From positions 4,402,001 to 4,466,000 of the forward strand of contig NZ_CP110012.1 of assembly GCF_025947365.1 (NCBI RefSeq): 64,000 nucleotides of DNA, given 5' to 3'. This stretch comes from Flavobacterium sp. N502540. Its GTDB lineage: Bacteria > Bacteroidota > Bacteroidia > Flavobacteriales > Flavobacteriaceae. This document shows positions 54,116 to 62,584 of the stretch, in pieces. The position numbers were made by a program, and so were the translations under genes. The notes under the pieces were generated by a model that worked only from the letters and a program-made list of their open reading frames with translations, made no database searches and had not been told where the DNA came from. Every line of letters begins with the position of its first letter. Within the stretch, counting starts at the first letter, position 1.

Positions 54116-54169
54116 AATTTTGGTTTGTTTTGATTAATACTGTTCGAGTGTATTTTAAGAAACATCCTC

Positions 54170-54193
54170 AATTACTCTTTACAGAGAGTAATT
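54170..54193. repeat. Hairpin in the susC leader region
   Basis: AATTACTCT (54170-54178) and AGAGTAATT (54185-54193) are exact reverse complements with a 6-nt loop. It lies in the 231-bp gap between fecR and susC. No T tract follows. Confidence 0.5.
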
Positions 54194-54346
54194 TGATTCA
54201 TCTAAGTGTCGATAATGTTACAGCATTTCGGCACTTTTTTTATGCATTTTCTTTTACATAGGCGCTATTATTATTTTTTGTTTTGGTTATTTTTCTATTC
54301 TTTAAATTTTAAAACCCAACGTTACAATTACAGTTGTAAAGTGTGA

Positions 54347-55459
54347 TTAGTTACATCCATTAGATCTTATAATAATCTGATTTCCAATCATTTCAAAAGT
54401 GGTATTGTTACCAATACTGTTGCAGATAATTTTTAATTTTTCCATCAAAGGCTGATCGCTAAGAGAAGTGGTAAGGTGACAGTCTTTTAATTTATTTTTC
54501 GGATAATCGATATTTACCAGATAGGCTTGTTCTATAGTTTCAAAAATTTGAGATACCGGAATATCAGTAAATTCGAAACTCAGCTGTTCGATATTCCCGA
54601 CACTCCGCGTAAGAACTAAATCCTGAGTAATGTTTGTTATTTTATTAAAGCTTAAATCTTTGCGTTGAAAACGTAACGCCTGATTAGGTAATAAAACAAC
54701 TTCCTCCTGATCTGACTTAGCGACTAAACTATTTGATTTTACCCTTACTTTACCGGTGCGAACTAAAACTTCAACATTAGGTTGGTCGGAATAGGCCTTG
54801 ACTCTGAAACTGGTACCGACTACCTTAGTGATAATTTCGTTTGCATAAACGAAAAAAGGCTTATTAGGATTTTTACTAATTTCAAAGAAACCTTCGCCGG
54901 ATAAATAAACCTTTCTTTCGCTTCCGGTAAAGATCTTAGGATAACTCAATTTACTTTTAGGCTGTAGTAAAACGGAACTGCCGTCAGATAAAGTAATAAT
55001 TTGAGCTTTGTCTGAATTGTTGGTTTGTTCTACTAAACCTTCATTGTTTTTGTTAATCAGTTCATTGTAGGTTACTATTGTGCTATGAGGTGTCGTATTG
55101 TTGTAAAACCATACTGATCCCAGGCTGACAACTAAAGCTGCGGCAATACCACTTAGAAAATATTTTTTAAGGAATTTTATCTTTGAACCCTGGATCGAAT
55201 TATTTTTGCTTTCTTTTTCTTCTATTTTAGTCCAGGTTGTTTGTAGCGCACGATAAAGTTCTGGTTGAGTAATGGTTTGCTCAGGTACTTTCATGGCCAA
55301 TAACAATGCTCTCGCATCCTGTACTAGCTTAGCACGTCGGCGGCTTTCTAATGTCCATTCTTCCCAGTCATCATTATCAATTTTAGACAAAATCCAGGAC
55401 TGGAACGACTCATCAGATAAGAAATCTTCAACTTGGGTATATTTATTACGTTTTTGCAT
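54347..55459 (-). CDS. FecR-family anti-sigma factor
   Basis: 370 residues. N-terminal ~90 residues are cytoplasmic and bind the sigma factor; one TM helix near 95-117 (YFLSGIAAALVVSLGSVWFYN); then a periplasmic FecR domain (residues ~145-260; VTYNELINKNN, SDGSSVLLQPKSKLSYP) and a C-terminal region of the DUF4974 type (ISQIFETIEQAYLVNIDYP) that contacts the STN domain. It sits between the sigma factor and susC. Confidence 0.92.
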   Translation of the reverse strand: MQKRNKYTQVEDFLSDESFQSWILSKIDNDDWEEWTLESRRRAKLVQDARALLLAMKVPEQTITQPELYRALQTTWTKIEEKESKNNSIQGSKIKFLKKYFLSGIAAALVVSLGSVWFYNNTTPHSTIVTYNELINKNNEGLVEQTNNSDKAQIITLSDGSSVLLQPKSKLSYPKIFTGSERKVYLSGEGFFEISKNPNKPFFVYANEIITKVVGTSFRVKAYSDQPNVEVLVRTGKVRVKSNSLVAKSDQEEVVLLPNQALRFQRKDLSFNKITNITQDLVLTRSVGNIEQLSFEFTDIPVSQIFETIEQAYLVNIDYPKNKLKDCHLTTSLSDQPLMEKLKIICNSIGNNTTFEMIGNQIIIRSNGCN

Positions 55460-55550
55460 CTAGAAATAGGGTTACAAAAACATAGAGGACGGCTTTCTTA
55501 TTATATACTCACCAAATTGTGATTTTTTTTTTAATTCTGTATAAATAAAA

Positions 55551-56162
55551 CTAAAAAGTAGTTGAAGAAAGAAGAAGAATTAACGAAAAACTACCCTTCC
55601 ATTCTTTGCGAAGTGTAAGTAAACCGCGGTGTAGTAAGTTACTTGCTGATTGATAATTTACCTCCAGCATATCGGCAATTTGATCAACGGTTAAGCCTTG
55701 ATGGTATCTTAAATACAAAGCTTCTTTTTGTCGTGCCGGTAAATTATTTAGTAATTTGTTTAAATGAATTACTTTTTGCTTTGTGGCATAATCGTCGTCA
55801 ATAAGATCATGTTCTACAGCGAATTCCAAAAGAAAAGCAATTGAATCTGTACTTGTTGACTTACGAAAAATATGATCGCGTTCGTATAAACGTGCAATAC
55901 GCTTGCGTACACTCGACAATAAATAGGCTTTTACTACAACTGAACTTTGAAGCCCGTTTTTGTAAACCCAAATATCCGTAAAAACATCCTGAACACAATC
56001 CTGTACCTTTTCAGCATTTGGAGAAAGCGAGTTTCCGTAGTTTACCAGATCACCATAATATTTTTCAAACAACAGAGAGAATGATTTTTCGTCTCCATTT
56101 TTCAAGTTAGTCCAAAGCGTAAGATCGTCTGATGTTTTGAATGGTAGAGTTTTGGTATTCAT
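55551..56162 (-). CDS. ECF RNA polymerase sigma factor (FecI-like)
   Basis: About 203 residues from MNTKTLPFKTSDDLTLW at 56162; the longer start at 56231 adds a hydrophobic 23-residue segment unlike ECF factors. Region 2 includes SLLFEKYYGDLVNYGNSLSP. Region 4 includes LPARQKEALYLRYHQGLTVDQIADML, then NYQSASNLLHRGLLTLRKEW. It is co-directional with fecR and susC. Promoter-like box TATGTTTG at 56266-56273. Confidence 0.92.
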   Translation of the reverse strand: MNTKTLPFKTSDDLTLWTNLKNGDEKSFSLLFEKYYGDLVNYGNSLSPNAEKVQDCVQDVFTDIWVYKNGLQSSVVVKAYLLSSVRKRIARLYERDHIFRKSTSTDSIAFLLEFAVEHDLIDDDYATKQKVIHLNKLLNNLPARQKEALYLRYHQGLTVDQIADMLEVNYQSASNLLHRGLLTLRKEWKGSFSLILLLSSTTF

Positions 56163-56265
56163 ATAAAATCGCAATAGAATTCTTGAAAAAAAGCACTGGT
56201 TTTTAACATAAAGAATAAGATTTTTTAACATTATTCTTTACATCTGTGCGATAAATATATAAAAG

Positions 56266-56273
56266 CAAACATA
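56266..56273 (-). promoter_or_regulatory. -7 box for the ECF sigma factor gene
   Basis: Minus strand TATGTTTG followed by C; fits TAnnTTTG. Either candidate start codon lies downstream. Confidence 0.45.
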
Positions 56274-56596
56274 CAAAACAAATTTTTTAATGTGAGAAAA
56301 GTGAACATTTAACATTTGGAAGAGGCTTTTTTTATTGACTTAACGGGGTTTAGCAGATAAAAGTAAAATTGAAGTGAATCTTTTATTTTTTTCTAAATGT
56401 CAGATTTTACAGCCATAGTTCTTTTGGTTTTTTTTAACATTAGCTTAAATGATTAGTTTGTATTTCATTCTAAAGCAGTAGCTGTCTTTCAAAAAAATAA
56501 CGATTCCAAATTCAAATAGTAAGCTACAAAACATTGGACTGAAGCAATACTAGAATCGGTATAATATCTGACAAAAAAGATGTTTTATCGGTTTCT

Positions 56597-56664
56597 CACA
56601 CCTAGTAGCCTCTGTGTGTTTTCAATAAGTGAAACCCCTTTTTTAAGAGTATCAAATCTATGTT
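56597..56664. repeat. Dispersed ~68-bp intergenic repeat, copy 2
   Basis: Shares CTAGTAGCCTCTGTGTG-type and AATAAGTGAAAC blocks with 5934-6001, in the same order. Confidence 0.65.
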
Positions 56665-56671
56665 TCTATGT

Positions 56672-56712
56672 GTTAAAAAAAAAGCCTTACTAAACTATTT
56701 AGCAAGGCTTTT
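56672..56712 (-). terminator. Terminator after the GIY-YIG-like gene
   Basis: AAAAGCCTT (56680-56688) pairs with AAGGCTTTT (56704-56712); inner CTAAA/TTTAG also pairs, with one mismatch. A long A run at 56675-56683 gives the T tract on the minus strand. Confidence 0.85.
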
Positions 56713-56737
56713 GACAATTTTATATTGAAGTTTTCTT

Positions 56738-57166
56738 TTAGAAAGCTACATTCCATCTAGGTAATTTTGCATTTTCATCTAAGAAATTTTGCAAAACTTG
56801 TCCTTCTACTGTAGTTGGAATTCCTTTTGAATCTGCATTGAAAGTTTCGAACCAAACTACTTCAAGAGCAGTAATATTTTCTAATTTCATTTGTGCTGGC
56901 CAAGAGTATTTTCTTCCCGTTTTTGCAAATTGATGTCCGTTTACAATTTTATCGTACAATCCGCCATTTTTGCTTTTCAAAGTACCATCATTCTGAACAG
57001 TTCCGGTAGATCCTACCATGATCAATTCTTTTGCATTTCCTTCAACTGCGTAAACTACAAAAACACCTGCACCTCCTTCAGGAGCGTTACAAACTTGTTC
57101 TAAACTGTCTTCAGTTGTAAAAGTAAAACTACTGCTTACTTTAAATTTTTCTAATTCTTTGTACAT
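56738..57166 (-). CDS. Small GIY-YIG-like hypothetical protein
   Basis: 142 residues, not firmly recognised. The segments VFVVYAV … LIMVGSTGTV (residues ~36-58), GGLYDKIVNGHQF, and near the end VEGQVLQNFLDENAKLPRWN resemble the layout of a GIY-YIG nuclease-type fold (G-x-Y at start, x-Y-I-G-x-S, Arg, Glu and late Asn), but the first Tyr/Ile and the Arg are not clear. There is no signal peptide. Encoded alone with its own terminator (56672-56712). A degenerate nuclease or an unrelated alpha/beta protein remains possible. Confidence 0.6.
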   Translation of the reverse strand: MYKELEKFKVSSSFTFTTEDSLEQVCNAPEGGAGVFVVYAVEGNAKELIMVGSTGTVQNDGTLKSKNGGLYDKIVNGHQFAKTGRKYSWPAQMKLENITALEVVWFETFNADSKGIPTTVEGQVLQNFLDENAKLPRWNVAF

Positions 57167-57184
57167 ATTTTTATTTTTAAGTTT

Positions 57185-57213
57185 CTAAGATGCTGAGATA
57201 CTTAGATACTAAG
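57185..57213. repeat. Octamer-period array upstream of the GIY-YIG-like gene
   Basis: CTAAGATG CTGAGATA CTTAGATA CTAAG; the ends are partly inverse. Confidence 0.75.
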
Positions 57214-57250
57214 TTTTTTTTGATTTATCCCTCAGGACTTTAAATGTAAA

Positions 57251-57277
57251 AAAGTCTCAACAGAATATTGAGACTTT
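57251..57277 (-). terminator. Terminator after sucD
   Basis: AAAGTCTCAA (57251-57260) and TTGAGACTTT (57268-57277) form a perfect 10-bp stem with a 7-nt loop. A T tract follows on the minus strand. Confidence 0.88.
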
Positions 57278-57307
57278 CTTGGAATTTATTATTTTAAATA
57301 CCCGGAA

Positions 57308-58180
57308 TTATCCAAGTACTTCTTTTACTTTTTTACCAATTTCAGCTGGTGAATCAACAACGTGAATTCCGTTGTCTCTCATGATTTGTTTTTTAGCAGC
57401 AGCAGTATCATCAGAACCACCAACAATAGCACCTGCGTGACCCATTGTTCTACCTGCTGGAGCAGTTTCTCCGGCAATAAAACCAACAACTGGTTTACGG
57501 TTACCATCAGCTCTTACCCATTTAGCAGCATCAGCTTCTAATTGACCTCCAATTTCACCAATCATAATGATGATTTCAGTTTCTGGATCGTTCATTAATA
57601 ATTCAACTGCTTCTTTAGTTGTAGTTCCAATAATTGGATCTCCACCAATACCAATAGCAGTAGTAATTCCTAAACCTTGTTTTACAACCTGATCAGCAGC
57701 TTCGTAAGTTAAAGTTCCTGATTTAGAAACGATACCAACTGTTCCTTTTTTGAAAACGAAACCTGGCATAATACCAACTTTAGCTTCACCCGGAGTAATT
57801 ACACCAGGACAGTTTGGTCCGATTAATCTTGAATTTCTTTCTTTAACATAGTTATTAGCTTTAATCATATCTGCTACAGGAATTCCTTCAGTAATAGCAA
57901 TAATTACTTTAATTCCAGCGTCAGCAGCTTCCATAATTGCATCAGCAGCAAAAGCTGGCGGAACAAAAATGATAGATGTATCAGCTCCGGCTTGTTCTAC
58001 AGCATCTTTTACTGTGTTAAAAACCGGACGGTCTAAATGGCTTGTTCCTCCTTTACCCGGAGTTACACCACCAACAACATTTGTACCGTACTCAATCATT
58101 TGAGAAGCGTGGAAAGTTCCTTCGCTACCTGTAAATCCTTGAACAATTATTTTGGAATCTTTATTAACTAAAACACTCAT
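57308..58180 (-). CDS. sucD: Succinyl-CoA ligase, alpha subunit
   Basis: 290-residue subunit that carries the phosphohistidine and CoA site of the TCA-cycle enzyme. The CoA-binding Rossmann segment is [20 protein letters not shown] at the start. The active-site His lies in [13 protein letters not shown] near residue 246. Length is normal. The beta subunit gene sucC is not in this window. It has its own promoter box (58216-58223) and terminator, so it is separate from the upstream lpx cluster. Confidence 0.97.
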   Translation of the reverse strand: MSVLVNKDSKIIVQGFTGSEGTFHASQMIEYGTNVVGGVTPGKGGTSHLDRPVFNTVKDAVEQAGADTSIIFVPPAFAADAIMEAADAGIKVIIAITEGIPVADMIKANNYVKERNSRLIGPNCPGVITPGEAKVGIMPGFVFKKGTVGIVSKSGTLTYEAADQVVKQGLGITTAIGIGGDPIIGTTTKEAVELLMNDPETEIIIMIGEIGGQLEADAAKWVRADGNRKPVVGFIAGETAPAGRTMGHAGAIVGGSDDTAAAKKQIMRDNGIHVVDSPAEIGKKVKEVLG

Positions 58181-58215
58181 GATATATATTTTATGTAGTT
58201 TTTAAAATTGTGATG

Positions 58216-58223
58216 CAAAAGTA
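58216..58223 (-). promoter_or_regulatory. -7 box for sucD
   Basis: Minus strand TACTTTTG followed by C; fits TAnnTTTG, ~35 bp before the start codon. A -33 TTG is not clear. Confidence 0.5.
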
Positions 58224-58264
58224 AGGTTTTGTAACGTATTTTAACCTTTTTGTCTTTAAAAAAA

Positions 58265-58627
58265 TTAAGAAAATTGACTCATTTGATAACCGCGATATAA
58301 TTTATCATCTTTTATTTGCCAAATTGTGGCAAAATGAGCTAATAACATCTCTTCTCTGGGGTTCTCAATCGTTTTTACAAAGTGAGAATATCGTATTGAA
58401 ACTAAGTCTTCTTCGGCAATGATATGGCTAATTCTAACCTTCGAGCGAACATAAGCACGACTAAGCTCATTTGCCATAGCCATCATAGAATCATAATCCA
58501 TTTCAATCAATCCTTTGGTGCTGTTCCAGTCTAACTTTACTTCGGGATGTAAGTAAGCTTTCATGATTTCGCTATCAATTAAGGCATCTGACTTGTAAAA
58601 TTTTTGAACAAATTCTTTTATAGACAT
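58265..58627 (-). CDS. NTF2-like (SnoaL-type) protein
   Basis: 120 residues with the cone-shaped NTF2 fold pattern: VQKFYKSDALIDSEIMKAYLHPEVKLDWN, then IAEEDLVSIRYSHFV and FATIWQIKDDKLYRGYQMS. Such proteins bind small ligands or act as isomerases; the ligand is unknown. It follows the second lpxD gene by only 2 bp, so it is the last gene of the lpx operon. A regulatory or scaffold role within lipid A synthesis cannot be assumed. Confidence 0.78.
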   Translation of the reverse strand: MSIKEFVQKFYKSDALIDSEIMKAYLHPEVKLDWNSTKGLIEMDYDSMMAMANELSRAYVRSKVRISHIIAEEDLVSIRYSHFVKTIENPREEMLLAHFATIWQIKDDKLYRGYQMSQFS

Positions 58628-58629
58628 AA

Positions 58630-59559
58630 TTACTTCAATTTATTTAGAATTTCAGGAATCTTTTTGATATTGGCCATCTGTTTTAACTTCTCTCTCGATT
58701 CTTCGATTGGAGTTCCGAAATAAGATTTTCCTCCTTCAACCGATTTGGTAACTCCTGTTTGCCCCATAATAACAGACTTTGCTCCTATTGTGATGCCACT
58801 GGTCGTTCCTACCTGTCCCCAAATGGTAACTTCATCTTCAATTACTACACATCCGGCAATACCGGTTTGTGAAGCAATTAAACATTTTTTACCAATTACA
58901 GTATCATGTCCAACATGCACCTGATTGTCTAATTTTGTACCTTCGCCAATAGTGGTATCACCGGTAACACCTTTGTCAATCGTACACAGTGCTCCTATGC
59001 CAACATTGTCTTCGATAACTACTCTTCCTCCGGAAATTAACTGATCGAAGCCTTCAGGACGTTTTTTATAATAAAAAGCATCCGCTCCTAAAATAGTTCC
59101 GGCATGAATCATTACGTTGTCGCCAATTACGGTATGATCGTAAATAGTAACATTGGGATGAATCAGACAGTTTTTACCAATGATAACATTGTTTCCGATA
59201 AAACAGTTGGGTTGAATTACAGTACCTTCTCCAATAGTTGCAGAGAGTGCAATCGACACATTTGTGCCTTGAAATGGTCTGAAGTGTTTGGTTAAGATAT
59301 TAAAATCTCTGAAAGGATCATCAGAAATTAAAAGGGCTTTGCCTTCAGGACAATCTACTTTTTTGTTAATTAAAACTATAGTAGCAGCCGATTGTAAAGC
59401 TTTGTCATAATATTTAGGGTGGTCAACAAAAACAATATCTCCGGCTTCAACGACATGTATCTCGTTCATGCCTAAAACTGGAAAGTTTTGGTCACCAATA
59501 AATTCGCAGTCAAGCAAATTTGCAATTTCTTGTAAAGAATGACTCTTTGGAAATTTCAT
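58630..59559 (-). CDS. Second LpxD-like acyltransferase paralogue
   Basis: 309 residues with the LpxD layout: an N-terminal uridine-binding-like domain ([20 protein letters not shown]) and a left-handed beta-helix of hexapeptide repeats ([38 protein letters not shown]). The [27 protein letters not shown] segment includes the His expected in the acyltransferase site. It differs from the other lpxD at 62577 in the middle and C-terminal regions. A role in surface glycolipid or modified lipid A acylation is inferred. Co-transcribed with efp and the NTF2-like gene. Confidence 0.85.
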   Translation of the reverse strand: MKFPKSHSLQEIANLLDCEFIGDQNFPVLGMNEIHVVEAGDIVFVDHPKYYDKALQSAATIVLINKKVDCPEGKALLISDDPFRDFNILTKHFRPFQGTNVSIALSATIGEGTVIQPNCFIGNNVIIGKNCLIHPNVTIYDHTVIGDNVMIHAGTILGADAFYYKKRPEGFDQLISGGRVVIEDNVGIGALCTIDKGVTGDTTIGEGTKLDNQVHVGHDTVIGKKCLIASQTGIAGCVVIEDEVTIWGQVGTTSGITIGAKSVIMGQTGVTKSVEGGKSYFGTPIEESREKLKQMANIKKIPEILNKLK

Positions 59560-59566
59560 ATTCTAT

Positions 59567-59669
59567 AATTAGAAAATTTGTCAATTAGAAAATGTGTCAA
59601 TTGGAAAACATGTCAATTAGAAAATATTTTTGCAATTATCTAATTGACACATTGACAAACAATCTAATT
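59567..59669. repeat. Octamer-period inverted arrays between efp and the second lpxD
   Basis: AATTAGAA AATTTGTC AATTAGAA AATGTGTC AATTGGAA AACATGTC AATTAGAA AATATTTT, then an inverse block (CTAATTGACACATTGACAA) at ~59640-59669. Confidence 0.9.
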
Positions 59670-59675
59670 TAAGAA

Positions 59676-60242
59676 TTACTCCTTTACACGCTCCATGTAA
59701 GAACCTGAAGCTGTATCAATTTTAATTTTATCACCTTCATTGATGAACAAAGGAACGTTTACAGACGCTCCAGTTTCTACGGTTGCGTTTTTTGTAGCAT
59801 TTGTAGCTGTATTTCCTTTTACTCCCGGCTCAGCATAAGTAACCTCAAGAATTACAGAAGACGGCATATCTACTGATAAAGGCAAGTCAGTTTCAGTATT
59901 TACCTGAACCATTACACTTGTTCCCTCTTTCAATAATCCCGGAGCATCTAAAATGTTTTTATTTAAAGAAATTTGCTCAAAAGATTCTGTGTTCATAAAA
60001 TGAAACTCATCACCTTCAGCATATAAAAACTGGTAGTTATGTGTTTCTACACGAATAACATCAATTTTATGTCCTGCAGAAAATGTATTATCCAATACTT
60101 TCCCTGATGTTAAACTTCTTAATTTTGTTCTTACGAAAGCGGGGCCTTTTCCAGGTTTTACGTGAAGAAATTCAACAATTTTAAAAATATCGTGGTTGAA
60201 TTTAATACACAATCCGTTTCTAATATCTGATGTAGATGCCAT
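59676..60242 (-). CDS. efp: Elongation factor P
   Basis: 188-residue translation factor that relieves ribosome stalling at polyproline stretches. Domain I contains the modifiable tip lysine in HVKPGKGPAF (Lys32). The C-terminal ends of the three OB-like domains are normal (GDKIKIDTASGSYMERVKE). Which post-translational modification is used in this lineage cannot be seen. Located in the lpx cluster, as in many Flavobacteria; the connection is not understood. Confidence 0.96.
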   Translation of the reverse strand: MASTSDIRNGLCIKFNHDIFKIVEFLHVKPGKGPAFVRTKLRSLTSGKVLDNTFSAGHKIDVIRVETHNYQFLYAEGDEFHFMNTESFEQISLNKNILDAPGLLKEGTSVMVQVNTETDLPLSVDMPSSVILEVTYAEPGVKGNTATNATKNATVETGASVNVPLFINEGDKIKIDTASGSYMERVKE

Positions 60243-60262
60243 TTTGTTTTTGTTTTATTTAT

Positions 60263-60330
60263 TTTTTGTTGAATCGTTGAATCATTTAACTATTTATTCA
60301 TATAAACGATTCAACAAATAAACGATTAAA
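60263..60330. repeat. Octamer-period inverted array between lpxA and efp
   Basis: GAATCGTT GAATCATT TAACTATT TATTCATA TAAACGAT TCAACAAA TAAACGAT. The left words are inverse to the right words. Confidence 0.88.
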
Positions 60331-60336
60331 TTTATT

Positions 60337-61122
60337 TTAATAGTTTCCGGAATACCCTTTCATGATTCCTCTTGACGAATTTCGGATAAAATCCAGAATT
60401 TCATCTCTTTCAGGAGTTGCTTCCATTTCAGCTTCAATAATGCTTAAAGCTTGTGTTGTGTTGTAATTCTTTTGGTATAAAATTCTATAGATTTCCTGAA
60501 TTTCTCTGATTTTCTCAGTACTGAAACCTCTTCTTCTTAAACCTACTGAATTAATCCCTACATACGACAATGGTTCTTTTGCTGCTTTTGTATAAGGAGG
60601 AACGTCTTTTCTAACCAATGATCCACCCGAAATCATAGCATGATCTCCGATATGAATAAACTGATGAATCGCTGCCAAACCACCAATTACAGCGTGGTTT
60701 CCAACAACTACGTGACCTGCCAGTGCAACTCCGTTTACAATAATGGCATTATTACCAATTTCGCAATCGTGTGCAATGTGAGCGTAAGCCATAACCAAAC
60801 AATTATTTCCAAGAATAGTTTGCCCAGAGGCTACTGTACCTCTGTTGATTGTCACACATTCTCTAATCGTACAGTTATCTCCAATAATAGCAAGAGAATC
60901 TTCTCCGCCAAATTTCAAATCTTGTGGTACCGCAGAAATAACCGCTCCAGGAAAAATATTGCAATTTTTACCAATACGGGCACCTTCCATGATCGTCACA
61001 TTTGAACCAATCCAAGTACCATCACCAATAATAACATTATTGTGAATTGTTGTAAAAGGTTCAATTACAACATTTTTAGCGATTTTAGCGCCAGGATGAA
61101 CATATGCTAATGGTTGATTCAT
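60337..61122 (-). CDS. lpxA: UDP-N-acetylglucosamine O-acyltransferase
   Basis: 261 residues. A left-handed beta-helix of hexapeptide repeats, then a C-terminal helical extension (SVGLRRRGFSTEKIREIQEIYRILYQKN). The active-site segment VMAYAHIAHDCEIGNNAII holds the catalytic His. FPGAVISAVPQDLKFGGE is characteristic. It performs the first acylation of lipid A synthesis. Downstream of lpxC-fabZ by ~70 bp; upstream of efp. Confidence 0.96.
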   Translation of the reverse strand: MNQPLAYVHPGAKIAKNVVIEPFTTIHNNVIIGDGTWIGSNVTIMEGARIGKNCNIFPGAVISAVPQDLKFGGEDSLAIIGDNCTIRECVTINRGTVASGQTILGNNCLVMAYAHIAHDCEIGNNAIIVNGVALAGHVVVGNHAVIGGLAAIHQFIHIGDHAMISGGSLVRKDVPPYTKAAKEPLSYVGINSVGLRRRGFSTEKIREIQEIYRILYQKNYNTTQALSIIEAEMEATPERDEILDFIRNSSRGIMKGYSGNY

Positions 61123-61195
61123 CTGTATTTTTTATATTTTAAATTAAAATAGTCTAATTTGGGCAACAAACCTAAACAATAAAATTGATTAATTA

Positions 61196-62584
61196 TTATT
61201 GTTTTCTCGCAATTTGAGCCATTAATTCTGCCTCGGTCACTAATTTTCCATTTGCGTATGCATTTGCCTGCATATGGCAGATTCCTCTTCTGATTGGAGA
61301 AATCAATTCGCATTTGAAAATTAAGGTATCGCCCGGCAATACTTTGTGTTTGAATTTGACATTATCAATTTTCATAAAATAAGTCAAATAATTTTCAGGA
61401 TCCGGAACTGTGCTTAAAACCAAAATTCCACCCGTTTGTGCCATTGCTTCCACAATTAATACACCCGGCATAACCGGTGCCTCCGGGAAGTGTCCAACAA
61501 AGAAATTTTCATTCATGGTCACATTCTTTAAGCCAACCACATGACGATCAGACATTTCGATAATTCTGTCAATCAACAAAAATGGAGGTCTGTGAGGAAG
61601 CATCGCCATGATTTTATGAATATCCATCAAAGGCTCCTGATTCAAATCGTAAACAGGCACATGATTTCTTTGCTCAATCTTGATGATTTTAGCTAACTTC
61701 TTGGCGAATTGTGTATTTACAAAATGCCCTGGTTTGTTAGCGATAATTTTTCCTTGTATACGAACTCCTATAAGAGATAAATCTCCAATTACATCAAGCA
61801 GTTTGTGTCTTGCTGCTTCGTTTGGATAATGCAAAGTCAAATTGTCAAGAACACCATTTGGTTTTACAGAAATTTCATCTTTCCCGAAAGCTTTCTTTAA
61901 ATTCGCCATAGTAGACTCAGAAATTTCTTTGTCTACATATACGATTGCATTATTTAGATCACCACCTTTAATTAAACCGTGCTCTAGTAATGACTCTAAT
62001 TCGTGTAAGAAACTAAAAGTTCTTGAACTTGCAATTTCATTCTTAAAATCAGCTATACTTTTCATAGTAGCATTCTGAGTACCTAAAACTTTAGTACCAA
62101 AATCTACCATGGTAGTCACCTGATAATCGTCGCTTGGCATCACCAAGATCTCGCTTCCGGTCGTTTCGTCTGTAAATGATATTACTTCTTTTACTACATA
62201 AACGTTACGTTTAGCGTCTTGCTCTTCTATTTCAGCTTTTTCAATTGCTTCCACAAAATATTTTGAAGAACCATCCATGATAGGAAGTTCTGAAGCATCT
62301 AATTCTATAATAACATTGTCAAGATCACATCCAACTAATGCCGCCAAAACATGTTCAGGAGTTTGAATTTTTACGCCAAGTTTTTCTAAATTAGTACCTC
62401 TTTGCGTATTAACAACATAGTTAGCATCAGCCTCAATCACCGGCTGACCTTGCAAATCTACTCTTACAAAAGTGAAACCATTATTTATTGGAGCAGGTTT
62501 AAAAGTCATTGTAACTTCTTTCCCAGTGTGTAATCCAACGCCTGTTAGTGAAATTTCATTTTTGATGGTCTTCTGTTTAACCAT
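61196..62584 (-). CDS. lpxC-fabZ: Bifunctional UDP-3-O-acyl-GlcNAc deacetylase / beta-hydroxyacyl-ACP dehydratase
   Basis: About 462 residues from [21 protein letters not shown] at 62584; another in-frame start three codons upstream (62593) is possible. LpxC half (~1-310): zinc site with EHVLAAL and [14 protein letters not shown] (His-x3-Asp). FabZ half (~320-462): [13 protein letters not shown], catalytic His in VGHFP and Glu in VEAMAQTGG. The fusion is common in Bacteroidota. Together the two activities balance lipid A and fatty acid synthesis. The end of lpxD overlaps this start by ~8 bp. Confidence 0.95.
   Translation of the reverse strand: MVKQKTIKNEISLTGVGLHTGKEVTMTFKPAPINNGFTFVRVDLQGQPVIEADANYVVNTQRGTNLEKLGVKIQTPEHVLAALVGCDLDNVIIELDASELPIMDGSSKYFVEAIEKAEIEEQDAKRNVYVVKEVISFTDETTGSEILVMPSDDYQVTTMVDFGTKVLGTQNATMKSIADFKNEIASSRTFSFLHELESLLEHGLIKGGDLNNAIVYVDKEISESTMANLKKAFGKDEISVKPNGVLDNLTLHYPNEAARHKLLDVIGDLSLIGVRIQGKIIANKPGHFVNTQFAKKLAKIIKIEQRNHVPVYDLNQEPLMDIHKIMAMLPHRPPFLLIDRIIEMSDRHVVGLKNVTMNENFFVGHFPEAPVMPGVLIVEAMAQTGGILVLSTVPDPENYLTYFMKIDNVKFKHKVLPGDTLIFKCELISPIRRGICHMQANAYANGKLVTEAELMAQIARKQ

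Larger units (their letters stand above)
56232..56737. other. Gene-free gap of ~500 bp with a dispersed repeat
   Basis: No ORF of substance. It contains the sigma-factor promoter box, the second copy of the 68-bp repeat (56597-56664) and a terminator (56672-56712). Otherwise nothing was recognised. Confidence 0.6.

Noticed and set aside
61119..61313. 64-codon ORF before lpxA
   Set aside because: It overlaps the end of lpxC-fabZ in another frame and has no separate features.
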